Origin: Diogma glabrata
Lineage: Eukaryota > Arthropoda > Insecta > Diptera > Cylindrotomidae
Direction of reading: 5' to 3'
Assembly (NCBI GenBank): GCA_963693315.1
Contig: OY856186.1
Span: 71,418,128 to 71,482,127 of the forward strand
Length of the DNA stretch: 64,000 bases
Shown in pieces: positions 33,362-44,991 of the stretch (positions are counted from its first letter, which is position 1; every line of letters starts with the position of its first letter). A program made the position numbers and the translations under genes. Below the pieces are notes generated by a model. The model worked only from the letters and a program-made list of their open reading frames with translations, was not told the origin of the DNA and ran no database searches.

Positions 33362-34359
33362 TATAGCTGTTCTTGTGGAGCGTAAAGGTGAGCGGAACAG
33401 TGTAGAGCAGAAAAGAGTAATTGACAGCTGGGTACTTGAATAACTGTTGGCTCCGAGTTGAATTGATCATATTTATTTACTACTGCTTTATTGTTTCATC
33501 TCAAGATTAATTTGTTCCATTTTAAATTCCAGTTGAATAATTTATTTATTTTATCATGCGTCGAGATGTGAATAAAATTTCTTACACAATTACTATATAC
33601 AGCTAAAACACATTACTTAATTTCACATAAACATTTAAATGAATTTATTTATATTAACAAGATATATTTTATAATGCAGGATTTACGCGAACAATAAATA
33701 TTTTACATTTGTGACTTAAAAATGTTTAGCAAACTTTTAGCGTGTTATTTTTTACGAACTGTCAACTTGTTGGCTAGGCGTAACCCACGAAATCTCAAAA
33801 TTTTATTAATACTAAGTTTACACCAGGATCTAATAGGTACATACTATACTTATTAGGTCGACTATGGTCGATGTAAACAGTTATCAAAAAAGTACGTACC
33901 AAATATTTGGTAGGATGATTTGCTACGTATCAAATTAGGCACGTAGCAAATAGGTATTATTTTTACGGTGTGAACACTAAAATTAGGTATGACATTTAAA
34001 ATAAAACTAAATCAACTTATTTTATAAATATATATTTATGTTTGATGTGATTTTTTTGCTGAAATTAAAAGTAAAATAAATTTTAGCATTAATATAATAA
34101 ATGTTTTCAGTTTTTTATAAAAAACATATATGGAAATTATTTTTTCCTAACCAAAAAATTAACAATGAAAAGGACGCGCTAAAAATTAATATGTCATACC
34201 TAATTAATAAGAGTTTACATCACCGTACCAAATTAAAAAAGTATGATGGTGAAAATGGCTAGCAAATTTGATACGTAGCAAATTAGATACTGGTGTAAAC
34301 TTAGTATAAGCTAGTCTCAACCAACACTTTATTATATTGTTAAAGCTAGTTCGCCACAA
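33362..34359 (-). repeat. 5' LTR of the deleted gypsy element, split by a MITE
   Basis: LTR sequence at 33362-33809 and 34307-34359, together about 498 bp once the insertion and its target duplication are removed. Confidence 0.88.
33810..34306. mobile_element. 497-bp MITE inside the LTR
   Basis: Perfect 17-bp terminal inverted repeats TACTAAGTTTACACCAG, and TAA on both sides (33807-33809, 34307-34309) as a likely 3-bp target duplication. A TAA/TTA target suggests the PIF/Harbinger group, but this is inference. The other LTR of the element is uninterrupted at this place. Confidence 0.85.
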
Positions 34360-34789
34360 GTACATTTTTCCATAATCTTCATGTCTTCATCTTATAATCA
34401 AGTGCTGTAATGTATACCTTTTTGTAAATATTCACTTTTGAGAATACCCCTACCTAACATGCAAGAAGTTGAATTAGATAAAACTTCAAGTCAATGAAAT
34501 TTCCTATGAAAAAGGGATAAGAAGCACGTTTGTAGAACGCATGGTTTCGATTTTAAGGCACAAGTTGAAATCGTCTGTAATATCTTTATAATAACAACAT
34601 TAAGGTGACCAACCGTTCTCCTTTCTGAAGGACAGTCCTGCTTTTGTAGGTTCTGTCCTTCCTCAGAATATGTCCTCCTACCTGTCCTCCTTTTCGATAT
34701 TTTAAAATTAATCTGTTAACCTCTGTATTCAGAGACTTTTTTATTAGTACGCGGCCATCTATCAATTCAATTTAATTTTTTTTAACTAA
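34360..34789. other. Spacer with no recognised gene
   Basis: Unremarkable except for a pyrimidine-rich patch with repeated GTCCT at about 34618-34695. Confidence 0.4.
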
Positions 34790-34795
34790 GTATTG

Positions 34796-35135
34796 GAATT
34801 GCTCAATCAAAAGGGTGTTGTTTTCCATCATGACAATGCCAGACTACACAAATCTTTGATGAACCGCCAAAAAATGATTGAACTGTCAACTGGGTTGTGC
34901 ACTTTTGGTGCAGTCAATGTATAGCCCAGATCTTGCTCCATCTGACTATCATTTATCCATGTCTTTGGATATCTTCCTTGATGGAAAAAAGCTTGCATAC
35001 AAAAGAACCACCGAAAATCACTTGAACAAGGTTATTAGCGATAAACCACAGAAGTGCTCCTGTAATGGAATCATGAAACTACCCATAAAATGGCATAAAG
35101 TTGTAGACAATAATGGCATATATGTACTTGATTAA
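34796..35135 (+). pseudogene. Mariner-type transposase C-terminal remnant
   Basis: The translated stretch contains HHDNARLH at about 34825-34855 and SPDLAPSDYHL at about 34925-34960. These are the second and third catalytic-Asp blocks of mariner transposases (DD34D). Frame changes between them and stops in the surrounding frames show decay. The N-terminal DNA-binding part and terminal repeats are not found. Confidence 0.85.
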
Positions 35136-35199
35136 AATTAATTTTCATTGGAGAAAAAACGACGGGTACTGTTTATATTATCTAATAGTCACCAGCCCT

Positions 35200-35296
35200 T
35201 CACCCCTTTCATAGGGGTGACATTAGAAGACAAATTTTTGTCGGACAAGGTTACCCTGGCGTAACCTTGGAAAACTCTGTAACAGAGTTTTCCAAG
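35200..35296. other. Cluster of four consecutive hairpins
   Basis: Inverted repeats follow one another: 35200-35220 (8-bp arms), 35229-35242 (GACAAATTTTTGTC), 35247-35268 (AAGGTTAC/GTAACCTT) and 35266-35296, a perfect 15-bp-arm palindrome around a single A. No protein frame explains them. Confidence 0.75.
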
Positions 35297-35778
35297 CGAA
35301 AAAGCGGTCGAATCGTGAAAAATGTTAGATATAAAAGTTGTTGGACTCGTCAAAGAAGTCATCTCATGAAGTATACAATATGTCGGGATCATCAAATGAA
35401 AGGGGTAAGGGGAGACTATAGTATTTACGTTGTACTTTTTTTTTTATTTTTCCGTCCTTTTTATAGCATTAAAAATGGTCACCTTATCAAAATACAAAAT
35501 TTTGCATGTTTGGTATGTAACGTATATGCATGCGTTAGACGATTAGAAAACCTTTTTCTTGTTGGGTTGGAACTTGGATTCATAAATCGTAATATATACA
35601 AAACGATTTCGATTACAGTTTCTTGCCTGGGATATTTGTATTTGACAATTGATATGGTCAGCCATATTGTTTATTAAATGTCGATGTCAATCGGGAAAAA
35701 AAATTTGTTGTAAACATAAATTTTTATAAATATGTAAGTAAAAGTTATATATTATAAAAATGGATTTAATTAACCATA

Positions 35779-35961
35779 CGAAATTTCGTGTAAATATGTT
35801 TAGATTATATATAATCTAAACGTATATACTATAACTTGGAAGCTGTAATAACTTCCAAAATATTTAGAGGAAATTTGCGCTATTTTATGCACCGATGTGT
35901 CAGTGCATATTTTCAAGTCGATGTACTTTTGTCTCAAATACGACTTCGATTTGCCAAATCG
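35779..35961. other. Second cluster of consecutive hairpins
   Basis: In order: ACGAAATTTCGT (35779-35790), a perfect 24-bp palindrome at 35799-35822, TTGGAAG/CTTCCAA at about 35837-35859, ATGCAC/GTGCAT at about 35887-35910, and CGATTTGCCAAATCG near 35947-35961. The order and the TTGGAA...TTCCAA member resemble the first cluster. Confidence 0.65.
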
Positions 35962-36017
35962 TAGTGGTATGCTAAGACCGTTATTGATTAAAGTTAATAG
36001 AAGATTTGATGGCAAGA

Positions 36018-36607
36018 TTACTTTATCTTAGGCCCCGGCCAATTTTTATTTTTTTTATTTTAGGGCACTTTTATAAGCATATTACAAAAAAAATTTTTTG
36101 AAAATCAGTCCCGGGGACCAAGATATAGGCCTTTGAAGAAAAAAAATATCGTATAAAAGTACACTTTTTTTTTACCGAATGTTGCAATCCAAATGACGTT
36201 TAATGTTATTTTTGATATATAATTTTAAAGAATAAACATGAATAACTTAAAAAAAAATAATTATAACCTTAGGGGCCCACGTTATGACCATTTGAGGCAA
36301 GATTACTTTAACTTAGGCGCGAGTGGATTTTTTTTTTATTATTTTTATCGTAAATTAAGAAAATTTTGTAAAAGGGACAGTTTTGATCGTTTATCTTATA
36401 AGCACATAGGAAATAAAGCAAAAAAAAGTAAAATATAAAAAAAATTTTTGTCAAAACCAGTGCAATTTTGTATGGATGTTGCTTTTTTCAAAGGCCTGTA
36501 TCTTGGACCCCGGGGCTCCGATACAACTCGTTTTGGTTTTATTCGCTTCAGTGAGAAATTCTCTATCAAATTAAAAAAAAAATTCTTGGGGCCTAAGAAA
36601 AAGTAAT
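36018..36607. mobile_element. Fold-back element with A/T-rich terminal inverted repeats
   Basis: The ends are inverted copies of TTACTTTATCTTAGGCCCC (left) and its close relative at the right (to 36607). Further in, a second inverted pair of about 30 bp around CCGGGGACCAAGATATAGGCC (36109 and 36490 regions) supports the same fold. A third copy of the end sequence at about 36302 suggests nesting. No transposase. Confidence 0.7.
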
Positions 36608-36830
36608 ATCCCCGATTTGATAATATTTTATAACCTTTTAAGGATTAGGAACTTGTTGGTTACGATACTAATAAAGATTATATATATTTTCAGAAACCAA
36701 CGATCATCGTTTTCACTAACTCAAACTAAGTTTTATAACTCAACAACAATTATAAAAAGTTTACTGCTAGAATTAAAATATGAGTTATAGAGTTCAATGA
36801 ACCTTTAACGAACTCTAAAGCACCATAACA

Positions 36831-39800
36831 ATGAGTTCAACAAATGATGATTTACCTTATGTTCCTGGAAGCAAAAGACAGCAAAGCGATAGTAAAAATG
36901 AAGACTCTGACCACTATAGAAAGTATTCATTTAACAGAGCAAATATTCGACTGCAGCCTGAAAATCAAATGCTAGATTGCCACAGTCTACGTTCTTCAAA
37001 TATAGATATTTATTCAGATCCCTGTGAAGCCATGGCTCCCGGAAGAACTACTACTAATCCGACGTTGACAAAATTAGCTACATATAATAATCTGAAACGG
37101 AATCCTCTAACAACTGTTTCGAATAATAATTTATTACCCAACCCGGAAACCATATTTTCAGCTAAAATTGTAAATTTAGTTGCTGAAGATAATTTTTTTC
37201 TATATAAAAAAGAATTACCAGAACATCCACCCCAACCATGTAAGAATTGAACTATATTAAAGATACTATCTTCTAACATTTGTTTTAGGCTATTTTCAGC
37301 ACTTATCGGATGAAATGGTTCTTTCTATATTTAAATGGCTACCTAAAAAAACATTAATTCGATGTAGTTTAGTATCAAAACAATTTCACCGAGTTGCACA
37401 AGATGAAAGTTTATGGACCAGACTTGATTTAGGCAGTAAATATTTAAAAAAAGAAGCATTAAGCTCAATCTTATCACGAAATGTTGTGATTTTACGGTTG
37501 TCACAAACACAAATATCCGATCCGATTTTCGATTCACAGAAACCTATATTTGATATCCGATTACAATACTTAGATTTGTCGATGTCTCTTATTACAAAAC
37601 CATCTCTGTTGCTACTACTTTCAAGATGTCGCCATTTAATCAAGCTAAGCTTAGAGCACGTACCGATTGATACAGAAATATGTATTGAAATTAGTGAAAA
37701 TAAAAGTCTAGAAGCTTTAAATTTAACGATGTGTGAGGATGTAACAGCACAAGGATTATTAACAATATGTAAAGAATTACAATATTTAAAATCTATAAAC
37801 ATTTCATGGACTACATTGAACTCAAAATGTGTTAAAGTATTTGTGGAAAATATAACAGAAAATATTCTACAATTGAACGTGGCGGGGTGTAGGAAGTCAA
37901 TGAATAATCAGGGTGAGTTTTATAATAAATATTTATTAAGCTATTTAATTTTATTGTAAAAATGTGTGATTAAACCTTGCCCTTTTTTCTTTTATTTTAT
38001 GCTGCAAATGATGAGTTCTAGCATAATAATAAAAAAATGGTTTTGGTTGTTTTAGTTTTGGATGAACTCTGGATATGTCTGGATGAGGATTCTATTGAGG
38101 TCACTAAATAATTTTTAACAATTTGTCTATATGATTCTTTTAATCTCTGCCATCACTTTACAATCATTGAATTAGAAGATAATGATTTAATATGTGATAT
38201 TCAATGTGAGCTTCGAAAAAATATCAACAATTTATTGAACTATGTATCCCACTCTTGAAACACCGTACTTGATGGTGCTGATTCTTTATCGCAGCTGATT
38301 AGCAACGTGACCAGGTTTATTCAATTCTCAAAGGTGTAAAATATACAACTACAGATTCCCCTGATCTTATCTCCAATAAATTAATAAAAAATCGCGAACC
38401 CCTCGCGAACATGGAAACAAACTGCAGTATTTTTTAAAAAATAAATAGTGTTGTGTAATAGGAATTGCAATATGTGTCACAACAACACTTAGATACATTG
38501 TAAAAGAATATGGTTGAGACTTGATGGATCTAATTTCATCATCTGCTCTAACTTTGTTGGTTTGATGAAGCTATCTTTGTTGGTCGCAATAACTCAGTAA
38601 TTGTTGTTGTAAAGCGTCATTCGTTCGTCGGTTTTCTGTGTAGTTCGTTCAGGTGTCTTCTGGCACCAGTATCATTTTTCATAACTTAGCTTCACTGTTA
38701 ATTGGTCAGTCTTTTTTTAAATAAAAGATAAAAAGCTAGTTTGTTCATAAATTTTACATAAACAAAAGTAAGCCAGCTCATGTGACGCACTGTCTCCTAC
38801 AATGATTAAACCCCACACATAGAGTTATATGAAATCTCATTTTTTCGAGAAAGCAATAACGTGACACCATCAAGGAATAGCACAGAGCTTGAGGAATTGA
38901 AATAAACATTAAAAAACATATAGCAAACATGGTGGATGCAGTACTGTACTCAACTTTGAGGCGCTGCCTCTATTTTTATATTGATCCTTATGGAATCTTA
39001 ACAAGCGTGCTATAATTGTGGGTGATCGAAATGTGAAATCAAACTATCAGTTCCTACAATACGTCGCACTGTGCTGATCTCGTTTTTTTATAAATATCGT
39101 CACCAACGGTGTTCGTAAGACATAATACAGAATTTACAGGCACAGAGCTCTTCGAATCTATTTAAAATACATAACATTTGTGGATTAAATGCTAACCGTG
39201 ATCCCGTATAATATCCGATCTAATCTCCGATCTCGAAAATAGAAAGCCGTACGTTATATTCCTTTCAGAAACGCAGTTCTAAAATTTTCTCTGTCGAATC
39301 ACTAAATCCCATTAACTAGGGCTGGTGCTCTGGTGGGGTGAGAAAATATAGTGGACTCTGGTTAGATTGTTTTAATCTCCTTAGAAAAATACTCATCAAT
39401 ATTGTAGTATTTTGTAAATTTTAGTTAAGGCATGTTTAGTGTTGATTATAATAATTTATAAATTACCGAATCTGAATTTCCAAAGATACCATGCTAACTA
39501 GGATAACAATTCTGAATAAGAATTTTCTAAGAAATTTATTAACTTGGTTTTAAAATTTTGTGGATTAAAATTATCAGGAAAACCGACTCTGGTAAGGCAT
39601 TCCACTGAATAATCACACTGAAATGTTACAGACCTACACTTTGTTATTTAAACCGCAAAAAGAATGGCCGCTACTGCAGCTCTAGTATAACGCGAAAAAT
39701 TGGTAGGCTCAGACAAAACCGATTTGTTCTTCTGAGAGGTACGTTCATTCATAATGTCCTTGTAAACAATTGTCATATCAGTAACATTTCTTGTAATAAG

Positions 39801-42800
39801 ACAAGATCGTTATTAACTAGGGTTTCTGAAAAACAACTGTTTGCTGTTTTAGAATTTTGAAAACACAGCTGTTTTACTGTTTTTCATATGTTTTATAAAA
39901 GTTTCAGTTAGATTTTAATATATATTTTATTTTTTATAATAATATGTTCAAAATACAAGTATTGATAATGACTTAGTAGCTTCTCAAGAGGGACGGGTCT
40001 AGGCCCCAGAAGCACTCGGAACTCAATTCCGACCAAGGCCCATCACAACATTTTCGACGAAAGGTACAAATCCGACGCTCAATTTTTTTGGTAAAGAAGC
40101 AGCTGTGACTGGCCTCACTGTTTCAAACACTCCTCGTCATGGCTGGTATTGAAAGAAATCCGGGACAAACTAAAACATGGCACTATATAATATCTAAAAA
40201 CATCTTAAGGACAAACACACCATCTATTTAGTGTAATACTTGCAAGGAATGGTGTCACCCCAAGAACTGCTCAGGTCTTGTCACACATAAGCAATGAACC
40301 AAGAACTACATAGCGCCATGTTGTCAAGCATCAAGTTTAAAGACCAACTAGCCCACAACAAAACACAATACGAATGAACACGCCACCGGAAACCCCGAGT
40401 GATGTAAAAATTATGCAACTAAATTGCAACGGTTTCACAAATAAGATCGACGATATAATAAACTATATGTGCAATAACAATATTCTAGTCACGTTTCTTC
40501 ATGAAACAAAATTAAATGTTAGATCTAAGATTAGTGATAGTATATGTGATTATAAAATTATCGGGCTTTTTTTTTTATTAATTAGTTGGACATGTTTAGC
40601 ACACTAAATATGAAATATTCATTATTCAGACTCTTTGAATATCCGAAGATACCATGTCAACTATAAAGAAAGGAGATGAGGAAAATAGAAGGAATGTGGA
40701 TATGGGGATAACTATACTAATTGTTTTAAGTGACGATTGACATTTTCTTTAAACATCTGAGGAGAATATTCATCGGGAAATACGGAGCCGGGCATTGAGT
40801 TCCATAATTTAACCACTCTATTAAAATAATCGTTCTGAAAAGACGTAGTTCTACCTACAGCGAGGTATTTGGACAGAAAAGGGGTGGGATAATTCTGACG
40901 TTCTTGTTCGTCGACTATACTGCGCACACGATGGAAGGATATTTTGAATTTCCTTAGAGGAGAATTCGCTAAAGTTATATTTGTAGTAGATTGACAATTC
41001 AGCTACATTTCTGCAATGTTGGAGTGTATCAAGCTGATCAGTTAGTTCGGTATTGTCAATCAACCGTATCGCCTTTCTCTGTACAGTGTCTAGACATTTA
41101 ATTGTTGACTGACAAGCGCCCCCCCAAACATGACAGCAGTATTCCATACATGGACGAATAAAGGACTTATAGATCAACAAAATTTGATCGGGATTGAAAA
41201 TTTTTTCACATCGGCTCAAGAATCGTAATTTTTGCATTGCAGATTCCTAACCGATTCAACCTCATCCAATTCCTTATGGTTTATCTTAATAGGAAAGTTT
41301 TTGTGTCGCTCTAATCGTGAAAGGCGGCATAGTTTGGTTTTGGTTGGATTAAATGCAACAAAATTCCGATCACCCCATTCCATTATACGTTCCAGGTCCT
41401 CGTTAATAGAATCAATTAACAGTTCTCTATCAATGGTGACTGCAGTATGAGATCGAAATTTAGGAGATGCATGTGATGCATGCATGATGCAATGTGCTGT
41501 CGTCAGCAAAACTATAAATTGGGTGCACTGTAGAAATAAGTAAATCATTTATGTATAAAAGAAACAAGGTGGGTGAGAGTGCAGAGCCTTGAGGAACACC
41601 AGCATTGGTTATGAAAATATTAGAGGTAATGCCATCTAAATTAACATGAAACTGGCGACCTGTAAGAAAACTATGAATCCATGAGACAGTAAGATCATCG
41701 ATGCCATAAGATTTTAATTTAGCTATTAGATTTCTGTGCCACACTTTATCAAATGCTTTAGAAATATCAAGTGAAATACTGAATGTTTCACCATGGTTCT
41801 CCAGAGATTTGTTCCAATGATGGGTTACGTAGGCTAACAGATCACCTGTTCCATGACTTTTACGAAAACCATACTGCTTATTATCGATAATTCGGGACCC
41901 CTCCAAATATTCTATTAGATTATAGTTAACATATTTTTCAAATATTTTAGCCAAAACCGACAGAATTGCAATTGGTCTATAATTATAAGGGTCTATCTTA
42001 CTGCCTTATTTTGGTATGGGTTGAACACTAGCCAGCTTCCAAGAATCGGAAAATATTCTGCTTTTGTAAGATAAATAGAAAATTTTTGTTAAAATTGGAG
42101 CTAGTTGTCTAGCAAAGTTTTTAAAAATGAGGGGTAGAATACCGTCTGGGCCAGCGGATTTATTGACATTGATAGATAGAAGCATTTTTCGTACAATATT
42201 GCACCGAAAAATAATTGGCTTCATTTTTGTTTCAAAGGGGAGAATAAGTGTAGGAGAATGGGGAGGTTCATCTATGTTTGAGTTTTCTGCGAAAATACGG
42301 CCCAAAAGATCTGCTTTCTCTTTTGAATCACACACGGGAATGTCATTCAGGACTAAGGTTGGAATAGATGATCGAGTGAAATTGCTCTGGACTGATTTAA
42401 CTGCCTGAAAGAAACTACGAGAGCCAGATGGGTGTTCGGCGAATTTTTTTGCTTTTTTCTGGATAAATGCGTCTTTATCCAAGTCTATTTTGTATTTACT
42501 AATATTTTCATCTTCCAAATTGCTTTTTTCTAATAAATCGACTGAAATCTTATCCTTAGCTACATTTTCGTTGTAATCTGTGCTCAATGATGTTGCAATG
42601 TGAGTAGTTGGATAACCTGTTTCACATCCCACGTCTGCTGCTGCTGATGTAACGTTAAATAATCTTCAATAAAAACTTTTATGGAGCTTCGACTTGGAAC
42701 AGTAAATATGTTTGATGAATCATCAACAAAAGCAGAGTTTCCATTCTACAAATACTTAAAAATGTTTCGGTTTTTCTTGCCTTTATTCTATATAGTTATT

Positions 42801-44709
42801 CTTCAGACATTTGTCAACTCGCGAACTTATTGGTTTGCTTTGTTTTTCTAGCTCAGTACATCCTGAATAACTACAAGTGCATTAGCCAATATTTCATGAT
42901 AGAGTGGAACAAGATTAAAGGTGCAAGCGTTGACTGAATAGAGTTTAACCCTTATCATTCCTAAGATATAAACCTTAACAAATATTTTATCATTGCTATT
43001 GCCAGTGGTATTTGATCTCATTACATATGACCAACAATAACAAAAATGCAAATCAACAAAACAGGATTCCGTGTTTTCATTGATTAATCACGGCAAATAT
43101 GACAATCCCGTAATCCCGGGATTTTCTTTCAATAATACGTTTCAATAAACGTTTTAGGTCACAGGTGAAATATGCATTGCTTTGGTACAACAAGTTTTAG
43201 CATGTGAAGAAAACGTAGTTTTGCTTGTCCGAAAAAAATTTCAGATGTGAGTTCCAGGTAAATTAACTATCCAGGATCACATCTAAGTATCTAATGTCTT
43301 TCGATATTTGTGTGAGGATAATTTTTCCTATTTGTGAAAACGACAATACTTGTCTTTTGCGGGTTGTATCTTTTGCACCACTATGCAAAAAGGTTAACAG
43401 CCGTCTGGATTCAACCAGCGACAATAGAGTTATATTTCCTACATTTCCCCTTGACCATGACCGATGGCTTAGCCTACTGCGTTAATGTCAGTACCGTATA
43501 GCATGGTCAGCAATCACTGAAGAATCACCACAAGCATAAGCCGTTATTTATCGAATATGCAACATTTTAAAAAACCACGCAATGATATGTGTTTTCGTAT
43601 TTTTCTTTGTAACCATATCAATGATAGTATTAAAATGGACATTGTCGTAGGCTCTTTGTATGTCCATAACTGTATATGCATGTGCGTCCCTTTAATTTAG
43701 GGTGCTCTCAATTTCCATCACCATTTTGTGCAATGCCGTTTCATTTGGTATTGTTTTACCTTTATGGGGAGTATAAGCAAGGTTAAAGCTTTCTGTGTAC
43801 AAACTTATGAGATATGGGAGGATGATTTCCAAATCCGTATGTATTAAATCCCGTAAAAAACTCATGCTTCGGAGATTTTTACGAACCGAAGGATTTTCAT
43901 CTTCATTTTTTGTGGTGAATATTGTGTTGGCTAAATGATCTGCAATATTTTTAGTTGCAGGATCTAGACGACGAAAGTCTTCGTGCTGTTGTTGTTGTAG
44001 CGACGGGTGCGGTGGTACTCTTCCGTCTACATGTCAAGATTCAAGAACTCTGCTACTGCCTTGGGCGGTTCCACAAATCTGCCTTTGTCAGGTCGCCTGG
44101 TTTTTCTGGACAATTGAATAGGTGGTCTGCATCATGCGGCGTGCTCTTACAAGCGATACACTTGTCAACAATGTTCTGTTCAATTTTATTCAAGTCTTTG
44201 TGCTAATTTCTGTTAGGTCCAAGAAGTAGGTTCGAAGTAATGTATCTAGGATCTCAATGTAATATTTGGTGTACGTACCGTTTGGTTCGCAGATTGAGCC
44301 TAGAGAGTCACAGTCATTCGTTATGATTAACTTTTAACGTTTTGTTTTTTTTTTCATTTCAGCTGTGTTAACATTGATTGAACGATGTCCGGATTTATTA
44401 GAACTTGATTTATCTGATTGCACTTCACTGACGTCAGCTGCACTTGCCTCAATTTGCAAACTTAAAAAACTAGAATATTTATCCTTATCACGATGTTACA
44501 ATATTAATATTAATAATTATTTTTCTTTAAACGATTTAAAATCATTACTGTATTTAGACGTTTTTGGGGTAATGAACGAACAAGCAACCCAAATGTTGCA
44601 AAATCATCTCAAACACGTTGGAATAAATAAATTTATTCATAGCTCAGTAGCACGTCCAACGGTTGGTACAAGACGTACATCGATATGGGGTTTACGAACC
44701 AGAGATTAA
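36831..44709 (+). CDS. Skp2: Skp2, F-box and leucine-rich-repeat subunit of SCF ubiquitin ligase (three exons)
   Basis: Exons 36831-37239, 37289-37912 and 44363-44709 splice in frame (GT-AG, phase 1 both times) into 459 residues; human SKP2 has 424. Residues 1-136 are a low-complexity N-terminus. The F-box is about 141-184 (LSDEMVLSIFKWLPKKTLIRCSLVSKQF in outline, then DESLWTRLDL). LRRs fill about 205-435. The C-terminus ARPTVGTRRTSIWGL matches the conserved Skp2 tail (ARPT-G---IWG). In known systems Skp2 binds Skp1 through the F-box and selects substrates such as the p27 CDK inhibitor for ubiquitination in the nucleus. Intron 1 is 49 bp; intron 2 is 6450 bp and full of retrotransposon pieces. 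It converges with the LRRC49-like gene. Confidence 0.92.
38433..38515 (-). mobile_element. Family A non-LTR 3' end only
   Basis: An A/T run followed by GTGTTGTGTAATAGG and TATGTGTCACAACAACAC, the same 3' UTR as in copies at 30-110 and 62571-62630. Severely 5'-truncated. Confidence 0.8.
38930..39120 (+). pseudogene. Decayed family A RT fragment
   Basis: Parallels the plus-strand remnant in the array units (compare 4830-4985): GAGGCGCTG, GTGATCGAAAT, GCTGATCTCGTT and TTTATAAATAT blocks occur in the same order. Confidence 0.6.
39405..39835 (-). pseudogene. Family B non-LTR 3' fragment
   Basis: Resembles 58095-58520: GGCATGTTTAGTGTT, the ACCATGC-AACTAGG block, and the coding end with the GGCATTCCA and ACGCGAAA blocks. 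Many substitutions. Confidence 0.65.
40100..40563 (+). pseudogene. Non-LTR 5' fragment: PHD-like zinc finger and endonuclease start
   Basis: The translation shows NPGQT, then CNTCKEWCHPKNCSGL (a PHD-like zinc finger known from some CR1/jockey-type elements), and from 40374 VKIMQLNCNGF-NKIDDI, the N-terminus of an AP-endonuclease domain. The motif LHETKL gives the catalytic Glu. It is cut off at about 40563 by the poly(A) end of a minus-strand element. Confidence 0.75.
40566..42740 (-). mobile_element. Non-LTR retrotransposon, family C (5'-truncated, decayed)
   Basis: Poly(A) end at 40566-40575 on the left. Coding segments in minus-strand order: connector and RT fingers (42006-42632), RT palm (41460-41954; LDISKAFDKVW, NAGVPQGSALSP, FADDSTL), post-RT region (41216-41548 and 40851-41237), and C-terminus (40712-40927). 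At least three frameshifts or stops separate them. It lies inside Skp2 intron 2, antisense to the gene. A plus-strand relative ends each array unit. Confidence 0.88.
41460..42632 (-). pseudogene. Family C reverse transcriptase pseudogene
   Basis: Two segments: 42006-42632 (208 codons, ending PIPK at the start of the RT) and 41460-41954 (164 codons, from the AKIFEKYVNYNL block through FADDST). A stop near 42006 and the following gap break the frame. All three palm Asp residues are still legible. Confidence 0.82.
43580..44330 (-). pseudogene. Jockey/R1-type reverse transcriptase fragments
   Basis: On the minus strand 43612-43740 translates to ALHKMVMEIESTLN-stop-RDAHAYTVMDIQRAYDNV, with the RT motif A Asp in VMDIQ. 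Bases 44050-44170 give CKSTPHDADHLFNCPE, the Cys/His block at the C-terminus of such elements. It is a different family from A, B and C. It ends just before the Skp2 intron acceptor. Confidence 0.7.
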
Positions 44710-44991
44710 GAACGCTTAGTAGTTTATTTGAAAGTTTGATTAAATATATCAGTTATTATACAAAACAAAAATTATGTAGGTCAAGTATTCAACATAAATC
44801 AATAAAATATTTTTTCTAATGCATATTTTTAGAATTTTATCAATCAACTAATAATATAGAACAACTTGTTTATTAGAAATTAAATAAAAAAATTAAGGAT
44901 CTTAACTATTGCACATTTAAAATAGGTGAGTTTAAGGAAACCTTAAACTTTAGTTTGCATCAATATACAATTTGAACATAAATTTTCGATT
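44710..44991. other. Convergent 3' UTR interval of Skp2 and the LRRC49-like gene
   Basis: 282 bp between the two stop codons. AATAAA for Skp2 lies at about 44801. Minus-strand AATAAA (TTTATT in plus reading) for the opposite gene lies at about 44870. The mature 3' UTRs may therefore overlap or nearly touch. Confidence 0.6.

Larger units (their letters stand above)
31881..34359 (-). mobile_element. Internally deleted Ty3/gypsy element with two ~497-bp LTRs
   Basis: Minus-strand element. 3' LTR at 31881-32377, 5' LTR at 33362-34359 (interrupted by a MITE). The interior is only about 1 kb: primer site, integrase core remnant and integrase C-terminus. Gag, protease, RT and RNase H are missing. 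The LTRs differ by several substitutions, so the insertion is older than the one at 16893. The tRNA-Trp-type primer site suggests the CsRn1 clade, which is known to use that primer. Confidence 0.88.
37913..44362 (+). other. Skp2 intron 2 (6450 bp), a retrotransposon sink
   Basis: GTGAGT donor and TTTCATTTCAG acceptor. It contains at least six non-LTR fragments in both orientations, listed separately. Bases 42740-43580 hold no recognised coding sequence. Confidence 0.88.

Noticed and set aside
35200..35961. Hammerhead or other self-cleaving ribozyme in the hairpin clusters
   Set aside because: The CUGAUGA core and matching GAAA segment of a hammerhead are absent on both strands.
37240..37288. 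Alternative Skp2 acceptor at 37299 (TTTTCAG)
   Set aside because: Using it would shift the frame of the F-box; the acceptor at 37288 keeps it.
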